This document shows, in pieces, positions 55,056 through 64,000 of a DNA stretch of 64,000 bases. Source of the stretch: Brevundimonas subvibrioides ATCC 15264 (GTDB lineage: Bacteria > Pseudomonadota > Alphaproteobacteria > Caulobacterales > Caulobacteraceae); assembly GCF_000144605.1 (NCBI RefSeq), contig NC_014375.1, forward strand, positions 1,612,001 through 1,676,000, given 5' to 3'. How positions within the stretch are numbered: the stretch's first letter is position 1; every line of letters starts with the position of its first letter. The translations under genes and the position numbers were made by a program. Below the pieces are notes generated by a model. It worked only from the letters and a program-made list of their open reading frames with translations. It did no database searches and was not told where the DNA came from.

Positions 55056-56510
55056 ATGCGTGCCTTGCTGATCGCTCTCGCCGCCACGACGCTGACCGCC
55101 GGCTGCGCCTCGGCCGCCCCCCCGCGCCACGCCCAGGCCAGCATCGACACGCCCGTGACCGTCGCGGTCGAGCGGGACGGCGATCGCTGGACGGCGGACT
55201 TCGTGCTGAACGAGGACGCACCCGTCTGGTTCTTCCAGCGATCGGCCCTGCTGCGCGTCGGCCGGATGCCGTGGCGCCCCGACAGCTGGACGGTCGAAAC
55301 GCCCGGCGTCATCCTGGATCGTCAGGGGCGCTACGACGTCCTGCGCGCCGCCGACGGCGGTCCCGTCCCGCGCCGCGTCCGGGTCCGCATGGTGCCGAGC
55401 GCCGGCGATCTGGAGGCCGACTACGATCCCGCCCTGATCTTCTCGGACGGCGCCGTGGCCCTGTACTCGGGGCAGTTCGACGCGTCGCCGCTGGCGTCGG
55501 TCGAGCAGGCGCGCGCCCTGCCGCTGGACCTGAACGGCCTGGATCTGCCCGGCGGCCCGGCCGAGGTCAGCTGGCACGACAGGGCCGGGCCGGTCATGTT
55601 CAAGGGCGAGCGTCTGGCCCGGGTCACCGCCATCGACGCCGACACCTATGTCCTGTTCGGCGAGGCCCGGACGCGCGAGGGGCAGGGGATCACCACGGTG
55701 ATCGATCCCGGCCTGCCGACGTGGCTGGGCGACCAGCTGGGCGGCTTCACGCCGCTGGTGATGGACTACTACGCCGCGCGCCTCGGCCCGCAGGCGGGCC
55801 CCAAGCCCACGCTGATGGTCAGCTGGACGGGGCCGACCGAAAGCCTGTCCAGCATGGGCGGCAGCGTCCTGCCGGGCCTGATCTCGATGAATTTCGAGGG
55901 CGAGGGCGTCCTGAACCCCGAACCCGCCGCCCTGGCCCGCGCCCGCTGGTTCATCGGCCACGAGAGCGCGCATTTCTGGCTGGGCTCCGACGGCCTGAAG
56001 TACGAGTTCGCCCGCGATGCCTGGATCACCGAGGGCGGGGCCGACCTGATGGCCGTGCGGGCGATCTCCGCCATCGATCCGTCCTGGGACGCCCGGGCCG
56101 AGCTTCAGCGCGAGGTCGACGACTGCGTGACCTTCGCCACCGGCAAGCCCGTCGCCACCGCCGGCGAGCGCGGCGACAACAAGGCCTTCTATGCCTGTGG
56201 CGCCGTCTGGGCCATGGCGCTGGAGGGGGCGAGACGGGAGCGCCGCGGGGGTGATTTCTTCGATGTCGTCGCGGACCTGCAGCGCCTCAACGCCGACGAC
56301 GGCATCCTGACCCGCGAGGAATGGCTGCAGATGCTGACGCGCGAGTCCCGCGATCCGTCGCTGCGGGCGGGCATCGAGCGAATGCTGGACGAGGGTTCAA
56401 ACAACCCCGCCAGCGAGATCGCCCGCCTGTTCGAACGCACCGGCGTGGCCTTCACGATGGTGGAGGGACGCGTCGTCCTGACCGGGGATCAGGCCGCGCC
56501 GAAGGGATAG
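55056..56510 (+). CDS. Secreted gluzincin-like metallopeptidase lipoprotein
   Basis: 484 residues. The signal has a lipobox (LTAGCASA). The catalytic region is WFIGHESAHFWLG (~302-314), a HExxH zinc site, then ITEGGADLMAV about 20 residues on, carrying the third ligand Glu; the HExxH-x18-E layout is that of M1-family (gluzincin) peptidases. The N-terminal half is beta-rich and does not show the GAMEN exopeptidase motif, so an M1 aminopeptidase in the strict sense is not proven. Anchored to the outer membrane or released. Its end overlaps the convergent regulator gene by 22 bp. Confidence 0.72.
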   Translation: MRALLIALAATTLTAGCASAAPPRHAQASIDTPVTVAVERDGDRWTADFVLNEDAPVWFFQRSALLRVGRMPWRPDSWTVETPGVILDRQGRYDVLRAADGGPVPRRVRVRMVPSAGDLEADYDPALIFSDGAVALYSGQFDASPLASVEQARALPLDLNGLDLPGGPAEVSWHDRAGPVMFKGERLARVTAIDADTYVLFGEARTREGQGITTVIDPGLPTWLGDQLGGFTPLVMDYYAARLGPQAGPKPTLMVSWTGPTESLSSMGGSVLPGLISMNFEGEGVLNPEPAALARARWFIGHESAHFWLGSDGLKYEFARDAWITEGGADLMAVRAISAIDPSWDARAELQREVDDCVTFATGKPVATAGERGDNKAFYACGAVWAMALEGARRERRGGDFFDVVADLQRLNADDGILTREEWLQMLTRESRDPSLRAGIERMLDEGSNNPASEIARLFERTGVAFTMVEGRVVLTGDQAAPKG

Positions 56511-57916
56511 GGACTGACCGATTTCGACCAGTCGTCGACCGCCAGAACGCGGTCGACCGGCGGGGCGGCCCGTTCGGCGCAGGGATGGCGGTGGCACAGG
56601 CGGCAGGCCGGACCGATGGGGGTGACGTCCGGCGCGGCCAGGTCGAGCCCGCGCGCATGGACCAGTCGATGCGCGTCCTTCAGCTCGCACCCCAGGCCGA
56701 TGGCCAGGTCGTAGCGCTCGCCGAACCCGTCGTGCCCCTGACGGTCGACGGTCCGGGCCAGGGTGAACCAGCGGCGTCCGTCGGGCGTCTCGATGATCTG
56801 GGTGACCAGCCGTCCCGGCGTGCGGAACGCGGAGTGCAGCCGCCAGCGGGGGCAGGCTCCACCGAACCGCGCGAACGGGAAGGCCCCGGCGGCATAGCGC
56901 TTGGAGACATTGCCCGCCTGATCCACGCGCATCAGGAAGAAGGGCACGCCCCGCGCAGTCGGCCGGGACAGGGTCGTGAGCCGGTGCGCCACCTGTTCGA
57001 ACGACACCGCGAACCGCGTCTGCAGCCGGGAGATGTCGTATCCGGTCGCCTCGGCCATGCGCTGGAAGGCGGCGTAGGGCATCAGGATGGCGGCCGCCAG
57101 TGTGTTGGTGAGCGACACCTTGAGCAGCGCGCGCGTGGTGGCGTCCGGCGGCCGGGCCGCGTCGGCCAGGGCGTTCAGCTCGGCGTCATGCTCGGCGAGG
57201 GCCAGCTGGTAGGCGATGGCGAAGGCGCGCGAGGAATGGTCCAGCGTCTCCGACAGCAGCAGCCTGCGCCGGTGCGGATCGAACCGGCGCGTCCATTCGA
57301 CCATGACCTCGGCCGGCATGACCTTGACCGCCAGATTGTGGCGCGTGGCCAGTCGTACGCGCGCCAGGGCCTCGCAGCCCTCGCCGGTCATGTTCGGGTC
57401 CAGGGCCGCGTGCAGGGTCTCGCCCAGACCGTCCAGCTGGGGGAAGTAGTTGGCGCGCGACTGGACATGGTCCCGCACCCAGTCGGCCGGGGAGGCGGCG
57501 TCGCTGGACTGCCCGCCCTCGATCAGGGCGGCGCGGGTCTTGTCCCGCTGCTCGGAAAAGGCGCGGTACAGCCGCACGATGGCCTCGGCCGCCCCGGGCG
57601 CGTCGTCGACCAGCTGCACCAGCTCGTGGCGCGGCACCTCCAGCCCCTTGAACAGCGGATCGGCCAGCACCTCGGCCAGGTCCGCCTCGCCCGCCGCCCC
57701 GGTCTGGCCCAGCGTCCGCAGGTCGACGTCATAGGCATCGGCCAGACGCAGCAGCAGCTGGGCCGAGACCGGGCGCTGGTTGCGCTCGATATGGTTCAGG
57801 TAGCTGGGCGAGACGCCGAGGTCGCCGGCCATGGCCGTCTGGGTCAGGCCCCGGTCGCGCCTCAGCCGCTTGACCCGGGCCCCGAGGAACAGCTTGCGAT
57901 CGGCGGTGACGTCCAT
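56489..57916 (-). CDS. XRE-family short-chain fatty-acid/glyoxylate regulator (ScfR/RamB type)
   Basis: 475 residues, the usual length of the family. An N-terminal XRE helix-turn-helix (GLTQTAMAGDLGVSPSYLNH, residues ~23-42) is followed by an IrrE-like central part and a C-terminal domain with a Cys-rich motif (GPACRLCHRHPCAER, ~438-452) which may bind a metal or Fe-S cluster. The family controls glyoxylate and propionate/acetate genes; here it is divergent from aceA, 160 bp apart, with an inverted repeat between. Probably it represses or activates aceA. Confidence 0.82.
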   Translation of the reverse strand: MDVTADRKLFLGARVKRLRRDRGLTQTAMAGDLGVSPSYLNHIERNQRPVSAQLLLRLADAYDVDLRTLGQTGAAGEADLAEVLADPLFKGLEVPRHELVQLVDDAPGAAEAIVRLYRAFSEQRDKTRAALIEGGQSSDAASPADWVRDHVQSRANYFPQLDGLGETLHAALDPNMTGEGCEALARVRLATRHNLAVKVMPAEVMVEWTRRFDPHRRRLLLSETLDHSSRAFAIAYQLALAEHDAELNALADAARPPDATTRALLKVSLTNTLAAAILMPYAAFQRMAEATGYDISRLQTRFAVSFEQVAHRLTTLSRPTARGVPFFLMRVDQAGNVSKRYAAGAFPFARFGGACPRWRLHSAFRTPGRLVTQIIETPDGRRWFTLARTVDRQGHDGFGERYDLAIGLGCELKDAHRLVHARGLDLAAPDVTPIGPACRLCHRHPCAERAAPPVDRVLAVDDWSKSVSPYPFGAA

Positions 57917-57924
57917 GGACCATG

Positions 57925-57968
57925 CTTGTCACATCGTGACTGAAATTCAAGGGTCATAATGTGACAAG
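57925..57968. promoter_or_regulatory. Inverted repeat in the aceA / regulator intergenic region
   Basis: CTTGTCACAT (57925-57934) and ATGTGACAAG (57959-57968) are perfect 10-bp complements, 24 bp apart. A third related element (CGTGAC) lies between. The centre-to-centre distance of about three helical turns suits a dimer-of-dimers binding site for the divergent XRE-type regulator. Confidence 0.6.
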
Positions 57969-58076
57969 ATGACTTCGCAGACCGGCCCGCTTCTGTATCA
58001 AAGATGACAGGCGCGTGTTTGATGGTCTGGCCGTCGCGACGTTCGCCCCGGCCAGATCAGATCCCAGAGCCGCGCC

Positions 58077-59357
58077 ATGACCACCTTCGCCGATCTCGTT
58101 CCATCCCCCGCCGGTCGTTTCGACGGCATCGAGCGCCCCTACACGCCCGAGGATGTGCTGAAGCTGCGCGGCTCGGTGCCGATCACCCACACCCTGGCCG
58201 AACGCGGGGCCAACCGCCTGTGGGAGCTGCTGCACTCGGAACCCTACATCAACGCCCTCGGCGCTGTGACCGGCAACCAGGCCATGCAGATGGTCCGCGC
58301 GGGTCTGAAGGCCATCTACCTGTCGGGCTGGCAGGTCGCCGCCGACGCCAACACCGCCGGGGCCATGTATCCGGACCAGTCGCTGTACCCCGCCAACGCC
58401 GCGCCGGAACTGTGCCGCCGCATCAACCGCACCCTGCAGCGCGCCGACCAGATCGAGCATGCCGAGGGCGGGGCAAAGCGCGACTGGTTCGTGCCGATCG
58501 TGGCCGACGCCGAGGCCGGTTTCGGCGGCCCGCTGAACAGCTTCGAGATCATGAAGGCCTTCATCGAGGCGGGGGCCGCGGGCGTCCACTTCGAGGACCA
58601 GCTGGCCTCCGAGAAGAAGTGCGGCCACCTGGGCGGCAAGGTGCTGATCCCGACCCAGGCGCATGAGCGCAATCTGATCGCCGCCCGCCTGGCCGCCGAC
58701 GTCATGGGCGCGCCGACGATCACCGTCGCCCGGACCGACGCCGAAAGCGCCCAGCTGATCACCTCCGACATCGACGAGCGGGACCGGCCCTTCATCGACC
58801 GCGACAACCGCACGCCCGAAGGCTTCTTCCGCCTGAAGGAAGGCACGGGCCTGGACCACTGCATCGCGCGCGGCCTGTCCTATGCCAAGATCGCCGACCT
58901 GCTGTGGTGGGAGACCAGCCACCCCTCGCTGGAGGACGCCAAGAAGTTCGCCGAGGCCGTCCAGAAGGAGCACCCCGGCAAGCTGATGGCCTACAACTGC
59001 TCGCCCTCCTTCAACTGGAAGGCCAAGCTGGACGACGCCACCATCGCCAAGTTCCAGCGCGAGCTCGGGGCCATGGGCTACAAGTTCCAGTTCGTGACCC
59101 TGGCCGGCTTCCACGCCCTGAACAACTCGATGTTCGAGCTGGCCGACGGCTACCGTGACCGCGGCATGGCGGCCTATTCCGAGCTGCAGCAGCGCGAGTT
59201 CGCCAACGAGGCCATCGGCTACACCGCCACCCGCCACCAGCGCGAGGTCGGTACCGGCTACTTCGACCAGGTCGCCACCGTCATTTCCAACGGGCAGTCC
59301 TCCACGACCGCCATGAAGGAATCCACCGAAACCGCGCAGTTCGTCGCGGCGGAATAA
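58077..59357 (+). CDS. aceA: Isocitrate lyase
   Basis: 426 residues (E. coli 434). The active-site block [17 protein letters not shown] with the catalytic Cys is at about residues 180-196, together with the [10 protein letters not shown] metal loop (~142) and [13 protein letters not shown] C-terminal block. It splits isocitrate to glyoxylate and succinate, letting cells grow on acetate and fatty acids. Followed by a small gene 11 bp on. Control by the divergent regulator is likely. No malate synthase gene is in the window. Confidence 0.94.
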   Translation: MTTFADLVPSPAGRFDGIERPYTPEDVLKLRGSVPITHTLAERGANRLWELLHSEPYINALGAVTGNQAMQMVRAGLKAIYLSGWQVAADANTAGAMYPDQSLYPANAAPELCRRINRTLQRADQIEHAEGGAKRDWFVPIVADAEAGFGGPLNSFEIMKAFIEAGAAGVHFEDQLASEKKCGHLGGKVLIPTQAHERNLIAARLAADVMGAPTITVARTDAESAQLITSDIDERDRPFIDRDNRTPEGFFRLKEGTGLDHCIARGLSYAKIADLLWWETSHPSLEDAKKFAEAVQKEHPGKLMAYNCSPSFNWKAKLDDATIAKFQRELGAMGYKFQFVTLAGFHALNNSMFELADGYRDRGMAAYSELQQREFANEAIGYTATRHQREVGTGYFDQVATVISNGQSSTTAMKESTETAQFVAAE

Positions 59358-59368
59358 GGAGAGAACCC

Positions 59369-59578
59369 ATGGATCCGATCAGCCGCCCCCAGGCCATCAT
59401 CGACTTCTGCCTGGCCCCCCTGGACCTCGATCCGGGTTCGGAGTCGGAGAAGGAAGTCCGCCGCCGTCTGGAGCACGTCATCAAGACGTTTCAGGCCAAG
59501 GCCGCCACGCCCGTGGCCGTGGACTTCTCCCGCATGCCGTCACAGGTGATCAACGAAGCCGCCCACGGCTACGAATAG
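59369..59578 (+). CDS. Small conserved-looking protein after aceA
   Basis: 69 residues with a good ribosome site (AGGAGAG) 8 bp before the ATG. It starts MDPISRPQAIIDFCLAPLDL, contains a charged helix (SESEKEVRRRLEHVIKTFQA) and ends PSQVINEAAHGYE. No signal or membrane segment. I know no name for it. The 11-bp gap to aceA implies co-transcription. Confidence 0.65.
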   Translation: MDPISRPQAIIDFCLAPLDLDPGSESEKEVRRRLEHVIKTFQAKAATPVAVDFSRMPSQVINEAAHGYE

Positions 59579-59585
59579 GGCGAGT

Positions 59586-61871
59586 TCAGGCGGCGAGGGC
59601 GCAGCTCTCGCCGCCCAGTTCGCTGACCAGGGCGATCAGTTCGGCCGCGTCGAACGGTTTGGCCAGGTGCCGGTCTGCCCCGGCCGCCTGGCCTGCCGCG
59701 ATATGGTCGGGCAGGGCGTTCGCGGTCAGCATGACGACCGGGGTCCTCTGGGTGCCCGTCGTCGCCTCGTGCAGCCGGATTTCACGAACGGCCGTCAGCC
59801 CGTCCATGACCGGCATCTGCATGTCCATCAGGATCAGGTCGAACGTCTGCAACCGGGCTGCCGCCAGGGCCTGGGCGCCATCCTCGACCGACACCAGGTC
59901 GACGGGGGCCTGACCCAGAATGAGCTCCACGACCTTGCGGTTGGTCGGATGATCGTCCGCCACCAGCACCCGGACCCGACGCTCGTGCGGATCGGCTGAC
60001 GACGCCAGTTCGATCGGCTGCACCACCGGGGCCTCGGCCGCAATCAGGGGCAGGGTCAGGATGAAGGTGGATCCTCCGCCGGCCTCGCTTTCGCAGTCCA
60101 GATGCCCGCCCATCATGTCCGCCAGCTGGCGACAGATGGCCAGGCCCAGGCCCGTCCCGCCGAACCGGCGGGTGATCGTGCCGTCGGCCTGCTCGAACCG
60201 CGTGAACAGGCGGGCCTTGGCCTCGGCATCGAACCCGACGCCGGTGTCTTCGACCGTAAAGCGCAGGATCGCGGCCCCGTCCCGGTCACGGCCCACCGCG
60301 GCATTCAGGCTGACGAAGCCCTTGGCCGTGAACTTGACGGCGTTGGACACCAGATTGGTCAGCACCTGCTTCAGGCGGACGACGTCGCCTCTGACCCAGC
60401 CTTCCGCGGCCGGGTCGATATCGACGAAGAACTGGAGGCCTTTCTCGGCGGCCGGCGCGCCGTACAGGTGCGCCGCCTCGTTGATGGCGCGGGCCAGATC
60501 GAACGGCTCGTCCGCGATTTCCAGCCGCCCGGACTCGACGCGGGCCAGATCGAGGATGTCGCTCAACAGGGTCTGCAGCGTCACCCCCGACGACTGGATC
60601 AGGTTCAGGATCTCGCGCTGGTCGTGATCCAGTTCGGTGCGGGCCAGGGCCTGGGTCAGGCCGATCACGCCGTTCAGCGGGGTCCGGATCTCATGGCTCA
60701 TGTTGGCCAGGAATTCCGACTTGGCCCGGTTGGCCGTCTCGGCCGTGTCGCGCGCTTCGGCCAGGGCCTGGGCATCGCGCTTCAGGTCGGTGATGTCGTT
60801 GACGACCGTGACGATGCCGCCCTGGGCCGTGCGGCGGTCCTGGACCCTCAGCCAGCGATCGCCCGAAATCTGCTGTTCCAGAGTGTTCGACAGCCGCCGC
60901 CGTGCCGCCAGCCGCTCCTCGATCCATTCCTGCTCGCGCCCGACGGCCTCGGCATAAAGACCCTGTTCCAGGCCGATCTGCAGCATGTCACGAAACTTCG
61001 CCCCGACTTCCAGCGCGGCCGCCAGCTCGGTGTTCACCTCCGCATAGCGCGCGTTCCAGATCACCAGTCGGTCGTCGGCATCGTAGAAGCCCAGGCCGTC
61101 GGGCATGGTGTCGATGGCCTCGCGCAACTGGTTCAGGGAACTGCTGCGGCCCCACAGGCTCATCATGGTGACCAGTGCGGCGGCAGCAACGACCAGGGTT
61201 GCACCGCCGACGACCCAGATCAGCAGACTGGTTTGTGTGATGGCCGAGACCGGCACACGGATGGTTGGATCCGGAACGATCGTCAGCCCGGCCATGCCGC
61301 CGAAATGCAGGATGCAGACGCTGGTCACGGCCAGGAATGTGTTGGTCGAAATGCGCTGCCAACCGTCACGACGTTTCCAGATCGCCGTGCACATGGCGGC
61401 CAGGATGCTGAGGGTCACGGCCGTCACGACGGTGGCCGTATCCCAGGTGGCGACCGCGCCATCGATGCGGATCGCGGCCATGCCCATGAAATGCATCGCA
61501 GCGACGCTGCAGACGGCCAGGACGGCGACGAGCACCCGGGTCAGTCGCGAATCGTTGCTCAGCGTCAGCGCGATGCCCAGCGCCATCCCGACGACGACGA
61601 TGGCCAGCGACATCAGGGTCTCGCTGGCGACGTAATGCAGCGTCTCGCCGGACCGATAACCCAGCATCGCCAGGAAATGCGTGGCCCAGACCGTCAGGCC
61701 GCCGAGTACTCCGGCCAGTCCGCCGTAGGAAAACCGATCGCGCTGCGAAGACCGCCGGGCCATGCCGATCAGGGTGATGCTGGTTGCCAGTCCGGTGACG
61801 CAAACAGTCGCCGCCAGCAGCGTCAGCCGCCAGTCGTGCATCCCCACCAGACAGTTCACGATCCAAGGCAA
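59586..61871 (-). CDS. MHYT-domain hybrid sensor histidine kinase/response regulator
   Basis: 761 residues. An N-terminal MHYT membrane sensor (about 1-240) has three ligand-type motifs (THFLAML ~64, MHFMGMA ~126, LHFGGMA ~189), thought to bind copper or another metal for gas or redox sensing. A PAS domain follows (~245-370), then HisKA with His ~393 ([19 protein letters not shown]), the HATPase domain, and a C-terminal receiver with the phospho-Asp in [13 protein letters not shown]. No output domain. It is divergent from phoR. Confidence 0.88.
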   Translation of the reverse strand: MPWIVNCLVGMHDWRLTLLAATVCVTGLATSITLIGMARRSSQRDRFSYGGLAGVLGGLTVWATHFLAMLGYRSGETLHYVASETLMSLAIVVVGMALGIALTLSNDSRLTRVLVAVLAVCSVAAMHFMGMAAIRIDGAVATWDTATVVTAVTLSILAAMCTAIWKRRDGWQRISTNTFLAVTSVCILHFGGMAGLTIVPDPTIRVPVSAITQTSLLIWVVGGATLVVAAAALVTMMSLWGRSSSLNQLREAIDTMPDGLGFYDADDRLVIWNARYAEVNTELAAALEVGAKFRDMLQIGLEQGLYAEAVGREQEWIEERLAARRRLSNTLEQQISGDRWLRVQDRRTAQGGIVTVVNDITDLKRDAQALAEARDTAETANRAKSEFLANMSHEIRTPLNGVIGLTQALARTELDHDQREILNLIQSSGVTLQTLLSDILDLARVESGRLEIADEPFDLARAINEAAHLYGAPAAEKGLQFFVDIDPAAEGWVRGDVVRLKQVLTNLVSNAVKFTAKGFVSLNAAVGRDRDGAAILRFTVEDTGVGFDAEAKARLFTRFEQADGTITRRFGGTGLGLAICRQLADMMGGHLDCESEAGGGSTFILTLPLIAAEAPVVQPIELASSADPHERRVRVLVADDHPTNRKVVELILGQAPVDLVSVEDGAQALAAARLQTFDLILMDMQMPVMDGLTAVREIRLHEATTGTQRTPVVMLTANALPDHIAAGQAAGADRHLAKPFDAAELIALVSELGGESCALAA

Positions 61872-62049
61872 AGGCGCGTCTTCCCCAACTCAGACACGCA
61901 CCCTGGCGACAATAGGTAAAAAAAGCGGTCGGTTTCCGATGAATCGCGGTCTCAATGACTGCGGGTCGTCATCGCGCCGTGTCCGGATGATGCTAGTCCT
62001 GACGACCGGACGCCACGAACGGTGCCGGATCCCGGAGCATTCGCCATCC

Positions 62050-63444
62050 ATGCCCTTTGACGAATCGCCATCGCCGGTCGCCCCGCTGGCGTCCTCGCGG
62101 CTCTGGACCGCGGGCACGACCGGGGGCGTCGCGGTCGTGGTCATGCTGGTGATCGCCGCGGCCCGTCCCGACATTTCGGCCTGGTTGATCGGAGGGGCCT
62201 GTATCGTCGCGATCGTCTCCTGGCTGGGGGCGCGCAGCCAGCCGGTCGCCGGTCAGGCGTCCAGCGCCGACGTGCCGGCGACCTCGCGCCACGGGGACGA
62301 CGGCCGCCTGCTGGACAGCGTCTTCGAGGCGCTGGACGATCCGGTCCTGATCATCAGTGGGGGCGAGGCCGACGATATCGCCGGACGCCGGATCGTGCTG
62401 GCCAATCGCGCGGCCCGCGAACTGCTCAGGGTGCCGCGCGAAGGCATGCTGCTGGTCTCCGCGATGCGCGATCCCAATGTCCTCGAGGCCATCGACGAGG
62501 CCCTGTTCGGCGGCATCAGCCGGACCACGGACTATGCGGCGGGTGGATCGCGCGCCCGGCACTGGAAGGCGTGGGTCCGGCCCCTGCCATCACCCGAAGG
62601 GGCGGCACTGGCCCTGCTGGGTCTTCGCGACGAGACAGACGTGCGCCGGATGGAGTTGATGCGCGTCGACTTCCTCGCCAACGCCAGCCACGAGCTGCGG
62701 ACGCCGCTGGCCTCCCTCAGCGGCTTCATCGAGACCCTGAAGGGTCACGCCCGCGACGATCCCGCCGCCCGTGACCGGTTTCTCGACATCATGGCGGCCC
62801 AGGCCGAGCGCATGAGCCGGCTGGTCGCAGATCTTCTTTCGCTCAGCCGCATCGAGCTCAACGAGCATATCCCTCCTTCGGGTCGGGTCGATCTGGGCCG
62901 GGCCGCGGCGGACGTCGTGGACGCGCTCAGCGTGCTGTCCCAGGACAAGGGCGTGTCCATTCATCTGGCGGTCCCCGAGGGCGGCCGGATCACGGGGGAT
63001 CGTGACGAGATCGTTCAAGTGATCCAGAACCTGGCGGACAACGCGATCAAGTATTCGACCACGGGCGCGATCGTTGAAATCGGTCTGGACATCGGACTGG
63101 ACGCGGACCGCGCCACCGCCCCGCGCATGCCGGGCGCGACCCGGCTTTCGCTGTTGACCCCGGATCGCGAGATCGGCGTGCGCTATGCGGCCGTGACCGT
63201 GCGCGACCACGGGCCGGGGATGGCGCGTGAGCACCTGCCGCGGCTGACGGAGCGGTTCTACCGCGTCGAGGGCCAGAAAAGCGGGGAGCGGGCGGGAACG
63301 GGTCTGGGCCTGGCCATCGTCAAGCACATCATCAACCGCCATCGCGGCGGTCTGATCGTCGAAAGCTCGCCCGGCGAAGGTGCCCTGTTCACCGCCTATT
63401 TTCCGATGACCGACGACCGGACCCCGTCACCGATGCCGGCCTGA
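62050..63444 (+). CDS. phoR: Phosphate-regulon sensor histidine kinase PhoR
   Basis: 464 residues from ATG 62050; a longer frame to 61762 adds only low-complexity sequence. Two membrane helices (TTGGVAVVVMLVIAAARPDI; WLIGGACIVAIVSWLG) are followed by a PAS-like region, HisKA (NASHELRTPLASLSGFIETL, His ~220) and HATPase ([29 protein letters not shown]). It precedes a Pho box and pstC, the standard pho-pst order in alphaproteobacteria. It senses phosphate status through the Pst transporter and phosphorylates PhoB (not in the window). Confidence 0.87.
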   Translation: MPFDESPSPVAPLASSRLWTAGTTGGVAVVVMLVIAAARPDISAWLIGGACIVAIVSWLGARSQPVAGQASSADVPATSRHGDDGRLLDSVFEALDDPVLIISGGEADDIAGRRIVLANRAARELLRVPREGMLLVSAMRDPNVLEAIDEALFGGISRTTDYAAGGSRARHWKAWVRPLPSPEGAALALLGLRDETDVRRMELMRVDFLANASHELRTPLASLSGFIETLKGHARDDPAARDRFLDIMAAQAERMSRLVADLLSLSRIELNEHIPPSGRVDLGRAAADVVDALSVLSQDKGVSIHLAVPEGGRITGDRDEIVQVIQNLADNAIKYSTTGAIVEIGLDIGLDADRATAPRMPGATRLSLLTPDREIGVRYAAVTVRDHGPGMAREHLPRLTERFYRVEGQKSGERAGTGLGLAIVKHIINRHRGGLIVESSPGEGALFTAYFPMTDDRTPSPMPA

Positions 63445-63483
63445 CGGCCGCGTTGACGACGTTTGCCCTGCGTCGTTGCAGAA

Positions 63484-63501
63484 CTGTCATTCAGCCGTCG
63501 T
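63484..63501 (+). promoter_or_regulatory. Pho box upstream of pstC
   Basis: CTGTCAT (63484-63490), 4-bp spacer TCAG, then CCGTCGT (63495-63501). This is the two half-site arrangement bound by PhoB; the second half has two mismatches to CTGTCAT. It lies about 105 bp before the pstC start. Confidence 0.65.
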
Positions 63502-63605
63502 AATCCGCTGACCATCCGAGGGCAGGTTCCGCGCCGACATCCGCCGATCCTCGGCGGTTCTGATTCTGGCGCACGACAGCCCAGAATACGGTGTTCTGGG
63601 GCGTG

Positions 63606-64000
63606 ATGATCTGGTTCCTTATCCCCGTGCTGGCTGTGATGGCTGCGCTGGCCTACGGGCTCGGGCGCAACCGTGCGCAGCGCCTGGCGCGCGATGTGGC
63701 CAAGGGCGAGAGCCCGCACTCGCGCCCGCAGCAGCACGGCTACTACGCCCTGATCTGGGTGGCGGTCCCCGCCCTGGCGGTGGTCATCGCCGCCGGCCTC
63801 TTTTCGGGGAGCATTGAACACAGCCTTGTGGCCGCCGGGTCTCCGGACGCGGTCATGGCGCTGGAGCCCTTCCGCCGCGAAGCCTTCATGAACGACGCCC
63901 GTATCGTGGGCGAAGGCGGCCGTGCGCTGCAGGCCTGGCCCGGCGAGCTGGCTCCGATCCTGATCTCGGAAGGGGCCAGAGCCGGCCGCATTCACGATAC
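63606..64000 (+). CDS. pstC: Phosphate ABC transporter permease PstC, 3' end outside the window
   Basis: 131 codons are visible. It starts MIWFLIPVLAVMAALAYGLG, has a short Arg-rich loop, then SRPQQHGYYALIWVAVPALA and a second helix (VAVPALAVVIAAGLFSG), the extended N-terminal region typical of alphaproteobacterial PstC. Placement after phoR and a Pho box supports the call. The permease core lies beyond the window, so only the N-terminal part can be judged. Confidence 0.75.
   Translation, partial: MIWFLIPVLAVMAALAYGLGRNRAQRLARDVAKGESPHSRPQQHGYYALIWVAVPALAVVIAAGLFSGSIEHSLVAAGSPDAVMALEPFRREAFMNDARIVGEGGRALQAWPGELAPILISEGARAGRIHD

Overview
The window reads as high-GC chromosomal DNA of an alphaproteobacterium, most likely a Caulobacterales member such as Brevundimonas. 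This is inferred from gene content: a TonB-dependent sugar receptor beside a LacI regulator, an XRE/ScfR-type regulator divergent from aceA, phoR followed by pstC, and an FHS-type MFS transporter with amylosucrase. No database search was possible. The DNA divides into an accessory left half (about 1-29.6 kb) and a more ordinary chromosomal right half.

1-4.8 kb: debris of an integrated element. It holds a partial unknown gene, an AlpA-type regulator, a DUF3800 protein, an unknown protein and a ParB-like protein cut short in its C-terminal half and fused to a LuxR-like helix-turn-helix tail. An NTF2-like gene and a 100-bp repeat follow.

4.8-17.4 kb: a divalent-metal island. A MerR-family regulator (CadR/PbrR/ZntR type, three sensor Cys) is divergent from a short CDF exporter across a textbook MerR dyad. 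Then come a His-rich secreted protein, a CzcCBA-type RND system, a second short CDF exporter, a P1B-4 ATPase (SPC and HEGST motifs), a DUF305 protein, a small membrane protein and an acyltransferase, mostly with overlapping or touching ends. A DUF411 protein lies on the other strand.

17.5-19.4 kb: dinB, then a broken alkB fused to the same kind of LuxR-like tail as the ParB, a second copy of the 100-bp repeat, and a DUF7662 gene. The paired tails and repeats bracket the metal island.

19.4-29.6 kb: a copper cluster. On the minus strand are copC-copD, a cnrYXH-type signalling cassette (anti-sigma, periplasmic metal sensor with all five CnrX ligand positions, ECF sigma factor), then copA (multicopper oxidase), copB, a second copC-like gene and a Cys-rich peptide. 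A Cu(I) P-type ATPase is divergent from csoR across two operator-like palindromes. Three minus-strand promoters (copC, cnrY, copA) share a GGGA-N14/15-CGTAT layout, suggesting that the ECF factor drives its own cassette and the copper genes.

30-35 kb: a two-partner secretion operon (tpsB, tpsA) with an L,D-transpeptidase 2 bp downstream.

35.5-47.5 kb: carbohydrate use. It holds an alpha-methylacyl-CoA racemase family gene, amylosucrase, ROK fructokinase, MFS permease, LacI repressor and TonB receptor, with an identical 14-bp palindrome before amylosucrase and before the receptor. uxaC-uxuB follow, with a different palindrome.

47.5-64 kb: housekeeping and regulation. It holds exbD, folE, cysS, a lytic transglycosylase, a tRNA-Cys-like sequence with abnormal loops, an acyltransferase, DUF1801, a WYL regulator, a gluzincin lipoprotein, an ScfR/RamB-type regulator divergent from aceA, an MHYT hybrid kinase, phoR, a Pho box and the start of pstC.
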